64,000 nt of DNA from Adineta vaga (lineage: Eukaryota > Rotifera). A program made the translations under genes and the position numbers. The DNA lies in contig CP075493.1 in the NCBI GenBank assembly GCA_021613535.1, forward strand, positions 8,928,001 to 8,992,000, written 5' to 3'. Below, one piece after another: positions 1-8,867 of this stretch (positions are counted from its first letter, which is position 1; each line of letters opens with the position of its first letter). Below the pieces are notes generated by a model. That model saw nothing but the letters and a program-made list of their open reading frames with translations, was not told where the DNA came from and ran no database searches.

Positions 1-38
1 ATTATTTCTTTTATTACAACACAAGCAAACAAATCAAT

Positions 39-1027
39 ATGGGAGGCGATGGTGGATCAATACCAAAACGAATTGAACTCGTGCAACAAAAGAAGAAACC
101 TGAAACAAAAGATCGAGATGCTGCTAATATGGCTAAATGGCGTCATTGTACATTAAAACATGGTCCACTTAAACAACCTATTGTTGTTGATTGTAATGGT
201 CTGCTGTATAATAAAGATGCCATCTTAGAATATTTACTTGATCGTCAAAGCTTTGAACATGGACCATCCTATATTAAGAAATTAAAAGATGTGAAAGAAT
301 TAAAATTGACTGAGAATTCATCGTTTAAATCTAATCATAATGAATTTGGAAATGAATATTTAGATGTTTATACATCTCCATTTATTTGTCCAATAACATT
401 TGTCGAAATGAATGGTAAATATAAATTTTGTGCGATATGGACATGTGGCTGTGTTCTATCGGATCGTGCACTTCGATCAGTTAATAAATCGACAAATGGT
501 GAAGAAAAACTTGTTTGTCCACGTTGTGACAAAGAATATTCATCCAGTGATGATGTAATTATACTCAATCCTGAAGATGAAGATATAGTTTTCATGGACC
601 AACGACGAGAACGATTAAATGCAAATCAGAAAAAGAATGGATCCACAAAACGAAAATTAATAGAAGCAGACGAACAATCCAATGAAAAGAAGAGCAAAGT
701 TGGTGAGTAATCTTTTTATGACAATTAAATCTAATCAACAAATGATAATAATCAAATTAGAAAAATAACCCTTTTTTTTTCTTCTTTATTTTAGAATCAA
801 CAAAGAGTACTAATGGTGCATCAGCATCTTCATCTTCATCGACAATTCCAAAAGCTACTACGTCAAAAATAGCTTCTGGATCAAAAGTAACAAATACTAA
901 ATCGACCATTCAACAAGATCCAACTAAATCAGATCTCTATAAATCCTTATTTACAACTAGTGATGCTGCGAAAAAGAAAGAAAAGAATAAAGCACATTGG
1001 GTAACTTATAATCCACTTTATTATTAA
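39..1027 (+). CDS. RTF2: RTF2, replication termination factor 2 homologue
   Basis: Nuclear RING-like protein of the RTF2 family, which acts at stalled replication forks. Two exons are supported: 39-702 and 795-1027, with a gtgagt donor and ttttag acceptor, giving 298 aa. The start MGGDGGSIPKR is the conserved family N-terminus. A first Cys-His zinc-ribbon-like module is followed by a second one with CPIT, TCGCVLSDRAL and CPRC, then an acidic linker and a low-complexity Ser/Thr/Lys tail. The C-terminus ends AHWVTYNPLYY, resembling the family's HWVT end. Poly(A)-like AATAAA copies lie just after the stop. TEAD begins 148 nt downstream on the same strand. Identity is confident; it looks intact. 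Confidence 0.9.
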
Positions 1028-1175
1028 TTAAGTTTGATTGTAAAAATAAAAATAAACTTACTTGTTGGTTTTGTGTTGTATCGAATAAACTTACGTTGTA
1101 TCAAACTTTACGAATCTTGTTTTCTTTAGTTATTCTAGATATGTATGAATTCTATTGAATAAGTAAATCCAATCC

Positions 1176-2945
1176 ATGGAAACAAACAATGTAGATAATC
1201 ATTCTCCATTATCCACAAGTAATGGAATAGGTGATGAAGCTGAAGGTATTTGGAGTGCTGATATTGAACAAAGTTTTATGGAAGCATTAGCTATCTATCC
1301 TCCATGTGGACGACGTAAGATCATTTTAACGGAAGAAGGAAAAATGTATGGACGGAATGAATTAGTTGCACGTTATATTAAAATTCGTACAGGTAAAATA
1401 CGAACACGTAAACAAGTTTCCTCACATTTACAAGTACTTGCTAAACGTCGTTCGAAAGAAATTCAATTATTACGTAATGATAAAGCTGCACAACAAATCA
1501 TTCTCGAGCGATTAAAACAATATACATCGGCTGAAATTGTTTCGTTAAATAGTGAACAAATCAATACTGATAATGATTCATATTCTGATGATAATGAAGA
1601 AATTAAGAAACAAAAAAAACCTAGTCCTGTTAAGAATCTCCTTCAACCAATGTCAATGGATGAACATTCAATAAAAGTTATACCAACATTACCAAACAAT
1701 TTAGATCATATAAAAGCGAACGAAGATTTACCTTTAAAAACACCGGTTTTGAAAAAACATACGGTTAAAAAAGAAATACCTATAAATAAAATAAATGTGC
1801 CCATACCACCGATGACAAATAATTCTATGCCGCTTTATTTACAAAGTAAAGACATCTCTTATTATAGTATATCGTTTTTTTTTCAATTTTGTTTTCTTAT
1901 ATATAGCTTCTTCTACCGTTTATACTCATGGTACAGGTCGATCTCGATGTTCATCAAATGCATCATCATCATCACCGCTGTCTTCCGGTTCGACAGGTTC
2001 TCAAACTATAACTATGGCCAATTCATCAATTTATCCATATGCTGTGATTGGCGATGAACACTTTCGACTCTATGATTTAAGTGCTGTGGTTGAAATTAAA
2101 CGAAATGTTAGTACAACACCACATCAATCATTAATCTATCCACCATCAGAAATCTATTCAACAGAACAACATGATCTCATTCGCTTATATGCTAATGATA
2201 TTCGTATGAAAAATATTCATGCATTTGAAACCATATCAATTGATCAAATCTTTGATAAATTTCCTCGTAATGATGGTTTAAAAGATTTATTCGAACGAAA
2301 TCCTGATGGACCATTTTATTTAATTAAATTTTGGGCCGATGTACCAATGTTACAACCAATAGCTAGTGCTATGAATATTCGTGATGAATCTATTTTTACT
2401 TCATTTGCATATACAAGTTCAACGAATCGACCAATACATATTTCAACACGTTTATGTTCATTTGGGAAACAAGTTTTAGAAAAAGTGGACACAAGTAAAA
2501 TTCCTCAAATTGATCCGTTTCAACAATTTGTTCATCGATTTGATCGAACACCATTGTGTGAATATATGGTACAATTTATTCAAAAACTTCGTTCACTTCC
2601 AAATGCTTATATGATGAATAGTGTATTGGAAGTAAGATTGAATTATTCATTGTCTACATTTCTATAGGAGAAAGATAATAAATGATTTGAAGACATGAAT
2701 CAATGTCAATATTGTATAACTTTGATACAATTTTTACTGAATATTTATGTTAAACATAATAGTTATTAATATAAATTTATTTATTGATATTTTCTTTCTA
2801 GAATTTTACCGTCCTTCAAGTGATCAAATGTTTAGATAATAACGAACGACTTTTACTTTGCCTTGCCTTTGTGTTTGAAATTGCTATGCCGGATGTCGGT
2901 GGTCCGCAATATCAAGTGTATAAATTGGTTGCTAATTTAAAATAA
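1176..2945 (+). CDS. TEAD: TEAD / Scalloped transcription factor
   Basis: DNA-binding end-point of the Hippo pathway; the family binds MCAT elements through the TEA domain and recruits YAP/Yorkie through the C-terminal domain. Three exons are supported: 1176-1845, 1907-2631 and 2802-2945, giving 512 aa. The TEA domain lies near residues 24-95 and includes [25 protein letters not shown] and [14 protein letters not shown] Lys/Ser-rich linker follows. The C-terminal YAP-binding domain contains [13 protein letters not shown] and [15 protein letters not shown] and ends with the family's terminal beta strands ([11 protein letters not shown]). Phases agree at both splice junctions. The gene follows RTF2 by 148 nt with pyrimidine-AG sites in between, so co-transcription is possible. 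Confidence 0.93.
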
Positions 2946-3441
2946 AACAACAACAAAAAAAAGAATAAATAAATAGACAATGATTTAATCGTAATCATTT
3001 TCTTTCTTGTTCGGTGCCTTTTCTTATTTCTCATCCTCTGTATCTTCTGTATTTTTTTATGCAATTCTTCGATTCTTTCTTCTTACAAAAAAACAAAAAT
3101 ACTTATTGTCGTCGATTTCTTTTAGAACAGTGAGGTGTCGGTTATTTTTTGTTTTTGTTTTGCTTTTTGCTCAATTGCAGGAATTTGTGAGTGCTGTTCG
3201 AGCGAATAATCAACATGTTTGTGAATTTTTTTATTTTTGGTTAATCTGCCCAGTGATCACGGCACATTTCTTCTTTCCGTTTCATATGGTTTTTTTTTTC
3301 TATTGCTCCATCTAACAAAAATCCGGTCTTACATACTTCTCTTTTTGTTTATGAAAAAGCAATTTTTCAATAAAAGATGAGAGGATATATACATATATAT
3401 ATAGATACCTGTACTATTTCTTATTATCTATCTTATTCCAG
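2946..3441. other. Intergenic region between TEAD and NAXD
   Basis: It is T-rich and has no convincing gene. A hydrophobic open frame at 3007-3315 lacks an ATG start and is dominated by Phe/Ser codons from poly-T sequence, so I do not call it. The right end carries a TA-rich run near 3388-3402 and then a pyrimidine-AG site touching the NAXD ATG. Confidence 0.6.
3428..3441 (+). promoter_or_regulatory. Putative spliced-leader acceptor before NAXD
   Basis: A pyrimidine-rich tract ending in AG at 3440-3441 touches the ATG at 3442. No upstream donor or coding exon in frame was found, so this is either a 5'UTR intron acceptor or a trans-splice acceptor. SL trans-splicing is known in bdelloid rotifers; its use here is inferred. 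Confidence 0.45.
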
Positions 3442-4491
3442 ATGGCTTTGGGTTCTCAGCACACACAATTGATACAAGCGTTTAAAAAGGTGATTCCACC
3501 TTTGTTATTTGATGCACATAAAGGTGAAGCTGGACGCATCGGTGTTGTTGGAGGAAGTGAAGAATATACTGGTGCTCCAATTTTTGCAAGTATGGCAGCA
3601 TTTCGAACAGGTGTTGATCTTGTCCATGTTTTTTGTTCAAAAAATGCTGCTATACCAATCAAAAGCTTTTCACCTGATCTTATCGTACATCCTATTCTAG
3701 TAAGAACAATATAGAAAAGTATTATTTACTTGAATTTGTGTTTCGTATTTATTTAGGATTCGTCATCTTTTTCGGATGATATGAATAAATGGTTACCACG
3801 TTTACATGCATTAGTCATTGGTCCGGGTTTAGGACGAGATAAAAAGATCTTAGACAACGTCGAACAATTAATTGGTGTATTACGTAAAGAAGAAAAACCT
3901 ATACCATTAGTCATCGATGCTGATGGCCTTTATTTAATAACAGAAAAACCTGATCTCATTAATAGCTATGAAAACTGTATATTAACACCGAATGGAGTAG
4001 AATTTGAACGTTTGTATGAAAAAGTCATTGGTGTCAAATCAGAAGATCAGAAAAAAGAAAAAGATAAGACACAATTAGCACGAAAATTAGCTGAAACACT
4101 TCGAGTGAATATTCTAATGAAAGGACATTTCGATACAATCGCTTCACCGGAAAATCCGCAGCCAATTCAATGTGGAATTGATGGATCGCCAAGACGTTGT
4201 GGTGGCCAAGGAGATTTACTATCTGGAGCTTTAGTTGCTACTTATTATTGGACTATCAAAAATCGTGATAAAATTGAAAGTCAATCATTCAACGCGGAAA
4301 AATCTTCGAAAACTACTGAACAACCACATAGTTCGTTGAAGATGACTTCAGCTCAAGTAGCTGGTTATGCTGCATCAACATTGATTCGTACTTCATGTCA
4401 AACAATATTTAGTAAACTTGGACGATCAATGATTAGTGCAGATGTATTAAAAGAAATTGGACCAACATTCATTAAGTTATTTGAGAAATGA
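3442..4491 (+). CDS. NAXD: NAXD, ATP-dependent NAD(P)H-hydrate dehydratase
   Basis: Metabolite-repair enzyme of the ribokinase-like CARKD family. It dehydrates damaged (S)-NAD(P)H hydrates using ATP. Two exons are supported: 3442-3699 and 3757-4491, phase 0 at the junction, 330 aa. Seen motifs are KGEAGRIGVVGGSEEYTGAP near residues 28-47, the nucleotide-binding HALVIGPGLGRD, the catalytic-region VIDADGLYL, ILTPNGVEF, a KG phosphate-binding segment, and the family signature RRCGGQGDLLSGAL. No mitochondrial targeting peptide is evident with this start. The next gene begins 105 nt downstream on the same strand. All signature motifs look intact. Confidence 0.93.
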
Positions 4492-4583
4492 AATTGAATG
4501 TTTATTTTTTTACATTTTGTTTTAATCTTGCTATTTTAATTATGCTTTTCTTCCTATGATAGTAAATATAAACTTGCGACGAA

Positions 4584-4596
4584 CTTCTTTTTTCAG
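4584..4596 (+). promoter_or_regulatory. Putative spliced-leader acceptor before METTL7-like gene
   Basis: A run of pyrimidines ending CAG at 4594-4596 abuts the ATG at 4597, only 105 nt after the NAXD stop. Close spacing plus an acceptor at the start codon is the classic layout of a downstream cistron in a trans-spliced operon. Inference only. Confidence 0.5.
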
Positions 4597-5624
4597 ATGT
4601 CGGCAGAAAATCTTCATTCATTTTCACGACCACTTCTCGTGGAAAAATCTTCGTCTATGACTGACTCAATACGAAATCTGATCTCGAATACATTTGCACC
4701 ATTTCAACAAGAATATCGACATTGGCCATGGTCACAAATAGGAACTATTGTCGTTGTATGTATCGGATCCTATGCAGTTTATAAATATTTACCTGGACCT
4801 TATCGACGATATTATATGTCCTCAACGAAGAATTTTTCTCAGCGCTACAATAAAGTACTACATTCAGAAAAAGAGACCCTTTTTAATGAATTAAAGAATG
4901 TGAAAACAAGAGAAGAAGGAAGAAAAATTCAAGTTGTAGAGATCGGTGCTGCACATGGTGCTAATATGGCTTTCTATCCGCCGAATGGTATGATAACAGA
5001 ACATTTCTTTTAACTTAAAATTTATATGATTGATTTTTTTCAAAAAGAAGTTGAAGTTATTTGCGTGGAACCAATGCGGGAATTCGAAGTGTATTTAACT
5101 CAAACACTTCGACAAAATCCTCACGTGAGATGTAGAGAACTATTAGTCGGTGGCGCAGAAAATATTTCTGGTAGATAAATAACAATATTTTAATTTGATT
5201 ATATAATTGAATTTGATTTTAGTAATTCGAGATAATCAAGTAGATGCCGTTGTTTCAACTTTAACACTTTCTTCTTGTAAAGATGTTGACCAAGCCCTAC
5301 GTGAAATTCGTCGCATACTTAAACCTGTAAATTTTCAAAAAGAAATTCCTCATTTTTTACTTTTAATCTTCTCATTTTTATTCTTTCTAGGGTGGTATTT
5401 TTCTATATATGGAAAATATTCGTTCGACACACTTTTTTCTTGCTTTGATTCAATTTCTTTGTGCACCTATATATAAATTTCTATTTGGAATTTCATTGAT
5501 TCGAAATATTCCTGAACGTGTTGAACGAGCACATTTTGCTGGTGGCACAACACAACATATATTTACTGCGCGTGGTATTCCTTTTCTCCTACGTCCTCAT
5601 GTATCGGGCATTGCTCGGAAATGA
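4597..5624 (+). CDS. METTL7/TMT1-like membrane-anchored methyltransferase
   Basis: SAM-dependent methyltransferase resembling animal METTL7A/B (TMT1, thiol methyltransferases of ER and lipid droplets). Four exons are supported: 4597-4987, about 5048-5170, 5223-5326 and 5391-5624, about 283 aa. A hydrophobic anchor (IGTIVVVCIGSYAVYKYL) lies near residues 48-65. Motif I reads VVEIGAAHGANMAFYPPN; AVVSTLTLSSCKDVDQAL and RRILKPGGIFLYME are the motif IV-VI regions. The end RPHVSGIARK resembles the family's RPHIYGYAVK. The second acceptor is a tandem AAG-AAG, so one residue at that junction is uncertain. The first motif-I glycine pattern (GAAHGAN versus GxGTGAN) is slightly altered. Confidence 0.85.
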
Positions 5625-5744
5625 TTCTTCATTGTTTGTTTTTTTTTCATTTGTACAATTTATTTAACAAGAGAAACGAAACTGATACAATTTTTATCAA
5701 AGTAATCCGTATTTTTTCCTGATAGTTTAAAAAAACTAAATAAA

Positions 5745-5864
5745 AAGCTTACGACACTCGGTATTCCCAGGCGGTCACCCATCCAAGTACTAACCGAGCC
5801 CGACGTTGCTTAACTTCAGTGATCGGACGAGAACTGGTGTATTCAACGTGGTATGGCCGTAAGC
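5745..5864 (-). rRNA. 5S ribosomal RNA gene
   Basis: The minus strand reads as a canonical eukaryotic 5S rRNA. It starts GCTTACGGCCATACCACG at 5864 and contains the internal promoter region around TTAAGC and GGGCTCGGTTAGTACTTGG. It also has GATGGGTGACCGCCTGGG and closes with GTCGTAAGC, which pairs with the 5' end. A run of T follows on the minus strand (5742-5746), as expected of a Pol III terminator. A TATA-like AT-rich stretch sits just upstream. Only one copy is in the window, so it is dispersed rather than a local tandem array. Confidence 0.95.
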
Positions 5865-6042
5865 ATTTATTATATATTATTTCTGATAACACATTCATAT
5901 TTTTTCGGATATGATCAACAATTGATCAGGAAAATATTTTATCTTTATAAGGAAAAAAAATCTAATTTCGAACATGAGTAAAATAAAATCTTTAAATTAA
6001 AAACAATGCTTGTTTATTAAATATAGTTTACAAATAAAAACT

Positions 6043-6369
6043 TTAGCTTGAAACATTATCTTGTATTGTTTTTTCCACAGTAAATGCATTCTGAATAAGT
6101 TTTTCTTTGGTCAATGGGTCACCTAAACCATTTTGTTTGAGTGAATCAATCACTTTCTGACGTTGACTTGCTGACATAGCTTTTACTTTTGACAGAAGCG
6201 ATTGTGCACCAGTGTTTTTGTCAGCAGATATTGCTAAATTCTCTCCAAATTGTTTTTTCGTTTCTGCTGCAGCTTCTGTTTCTAATGCATCAGTTTGATT
6301 CTTTTCACGAACAGAAACTTTAAAATCAGTTGAAGACAAAGCTTCGAGTAAAACTTTTTCATCAGTCAT
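6043..6369 (-). CDS. Small hypothetical protein, 108 aa
   Basis: Single-exon frame of 108 aa that I do not recognise. It is polar and predicted mostly helical, with no membrane segment or signal peptide. The C-terminal half (SLLSKVKAMSASQRQKVID followed by LTKEKLIQNAF) looks like a compact helical domain. Support for a real gene: a pyrimidine-AG site one base before the ATG on the minus strand, an AATAAA-like poly(A) signal shortly after the stop, and codon use like the neighbouring genes. It is divergently placed against the EF-hand gene at 6719. Confidence 0.6.
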   Translation of the reverse strand: MTDEKVLLEALSSTDFKVSVREKNQTDALETEAAAETKKQFGENLAISADKNTGAQSLLSKVKAMSASQRQKVIDSLKQNGLGDPLTKEKLIQNAFTVEKTIQDNVSS

Positions 6370-6718
6370 ACTGTGTAATAGATGAATGTATGTTCGATTC
6401 TATAACCCCTAGTACAAACAAACTGTTTGACTCGTCTTCGTCCTTCCTGTTCTTTCTATATTTCGCAAGATAAACGATGAATCAATAAGAATATTACAAG
6501 AATCGAGATCGCTAGAAGACGGTCTACAGTTTCTATTTCTATTTGTATAAGGCGCGCTGTCAAATTTTTTTTTGCCTGCGGCTTCGAAAAAAATGCATTT
6601 GAAAATTATCACTCTACTTATATATGTCTGAATTATCTTCGCTCAGCAGGTGGTCATTGAATGAACACTTGGTGTGTGTCTATGGAAGTGATTAGTAAAA
6701 GTAGACATAGACAGACAG
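6370..6718. other. Divergent intergenic region, likely shared promoters
   Basis: It separates the minus-strand 108 aa gene from the plus-strand EF-hand gene. A short GC-rich patch occurs near 6551-6560. I see no further gene in it. Confidence 0.5.
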
Positions 6719-7365
6719 ATGCCTCCAAAATCTAGCAAAATTGAAAGTAATCTAATCGGATTACGGTCTGGTAAAAAGCAATTTGTGAACAAAATCAATG
6801 ATATTACCGAACGTACACAACAAAATATCTTAGAAAAATTTACAAATGAACAATTAGCAGAATTTCGAGAATTGTTTAATATGTTTGATAAAGATAATCA
6901 AGGTTAAGAAAAATTCAAAATAAATTAGAATGATGAATAATATCACTTTTAGGAGTATTAACTTTACAAACGCTTATTTCGACAATCAAAGCAGTTGGTC
7001 AAATTCCAACGGAAGCTGATATGATTGATTTAATGCGTGAAATTGATTTAGATAATTCTGGTACTATTGATTTCTATGAATTTGTTCATATTATTTCATA
7101 TAATATGCATCCAAATGAAACAAATCAAGAGATTCGACAAGCTTTCAATCTATTTGATCAAAATCAAGACGGAACTATAACATTGGATGATTTGAAAACG
7201 ACCATTGATAAATATTTTGAAACATCAATCAATGATTTGGAATTACGTCAAATGATTGAATTAGCTGCCGATCATAATGAATCTGAACAGATTTCATTTG
7301 AAGATTTTCTTCGTATTGCTATATGTCAAAATGCGAAGAAACGAAGTGATGGGATAAGTATTTAA
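6719..7365 (+). CDS. Centrin/calmodulin-like EF-hand protein
   Basis: Calcium-binding protein with four EF-hand positions, closest in architecture to centrins. Two exons are supported, 6719-6902 and 6953-7365, 198 aa. A basic N-terminal extension of about 50 residues precedes hand 1. Hand 1 (DKDNQGVLTLQT) lacks the final acidic ligand. Hand 2 (DLDNSGTIDFYE) is canonical. Hand 3 (DQNQDGTITLDD) ends in Asp. Hand 4 (DHNESEQISFED) lacks the central Gly and is degenerate. Probably only hands 2 and 3 bind calcium strongly (inference). Role could be centrosomal/ciliary, but that is not provable here. Confidence 0.8.
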
Positions 7366-8103
7366 CTCACTGTCAACATCAAGTCACTTTCACATCGATA
7401 ACATCTGTTCCATTTCTATTTCGATTGCATTCTCAAGAGATGAAAGAAATGATTAAATCAAAAATTTGTCTTTTGTGTCTTTTTAATAATTATTATTATA
7501 ATGATGATAATTACGTACATATGAGTCGATTTCAAGCAGTTTAACCTTGTCTACTATCGATTGTAATGAGTTCGAAATCAGATCAGTACGAGACAAACTT
7601 TACATTGCACAATGTCTATCCAATGATTGCATTGTCCTAATAATGTTATCTCTACCCCAGTCAATTTTCATAACAAGCAACTGACATTATTGACTAATCT
7701 ATACATATGACAATTACAAATATCTATATAGATAGAAAAAAAGAACGAATCAATATCAAAAGCATATCATCATCTTGCAAGAACACGTCAATAGTATCCT
7801 TCTACGACAACGTCGTAGATGAACTTATTTCTACATTACTCATTTTGTCGAATATCAGTTATAACAAAGGAAAATAAATTAAGACACTACACGCTACCTA
7901 GAATAGAAATTCAAATAAAATGAAACTAGAACACGCACACATACGATGTTCAATGAATGAGATTGCTTTTCCATTTATATTCATTGAATGTTCAACAAAT
8001 TCAAGTTGACCGTCTGGTTAAAATCATTTTTTTTCTTCCATGACTGAGATAAGTAACACATTGAAGGTCAATAGAACTGAACATATAAACTACAATAGCC
8101 TAA

Positions 8104-8123
8104 ATATATATATATATATATAT
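8104..8123. repeat. TA dinucleotide microsatellite
   Basis: About ten uninterrupted TA units in intergenic DNA. Confidence 0.8.
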
Positions 8124-8688
8124 GTTCTATTCTTTTGAAGTACAATAGACTTTCTTTTCGTGTTTTTTTCTATTGACTCATGTAAACTTTTATAGAGCCG
8201 CTTGTATTTTGAAGATAGTTTATTCTTACGGCTATGATCGATCTATGCCAATCGATCGTTCATATATTACTATCAGATTCGATGAGTGTTAATAATGTTC
8301 ATATATATAAACATAGTGGAGTGGACGTGTATGAATGTGTATATTATTGAAAGATAAGAAATGAACCGGCGTCAATGTTCTCTATGGATTGTATGTGTAG
8401 ATGTATGTCTATCACAATTAATCCAAAATAGATTTGTCTCTGTTGTGTTTCTTTTTTGATCGCGATCAACGAATGTATTCACACATCAACCTTGATGAAA
8501 AGTTGATAGATTCATTCGTGCACGATAATAAGACTTTGTAGGAAACAAAATAGATGAAGATGAATTAAAATAGTCGTCTTTTCTCGTTCTCTTTCTCTTT
8601 CTCTTTTTCTCATGCCAATTTGACAAGATGACCTTACTTAGTAGTTGTACATAGAGAGAGACAGAGAGAAAAAAAGGAAGCGACACAT

Positions 8689-8704
8689 AGAGAGAGAGAG
8701 AGAG
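8689..8704. repeat. AG dinucleotide microsatellite
   Basis: Eight AG units, with a shorter AG-rich tract just upstream (about 8653-8668). Confidence 0.75.
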
Positions 8705-8867
8705 TAACGATTCATACAGTATTCATGATAGCGCTTGCATTTGTAGCATCTTAGAGAGTATAGTAAGCATCACAATATCCTAATTTATCGACACTTGTAT
8801 ATATTTATCTTTATTTTAGATTTGACATTTATTTCAACACAAGACAACTTCTCTTCTGTCACCAACA

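Larger units (their letters stand above)
7366..8867. other. 1.5 kb gene-poor intergenic region
   Basis: No supported gene on either strand. Contents are AT-rich sequence, a TA dinucleotide tract (8104-8123), CT/TC-rich sequence around 8578-8610 and AG repeats near 8650-8704. Likely holds the 5' regulatory DNA and 5'UTR of the ROR-like receptor. An acceptor-like ttttag at about 8819 sits in the presumed 5'UTR. Confidence 0.5.

Noticed and set aside
3007-3315. 102-codon hydrophobic open frame
   Set aside because: No ATG start, Phe/Ser-rich because of poly-T sequence, no motif and no poly(A) or splice support.
5094-5124. A 31 nt boundary considered while searching for very short introns; the comparable case in the Wnt gene is at 55094-55124
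   Set aside because: For Wnt a 61 nt intron (55064-55124) with a normal acceptor keeps the frame and matches the conserved ESAY region better, so no mini-intron is needed.
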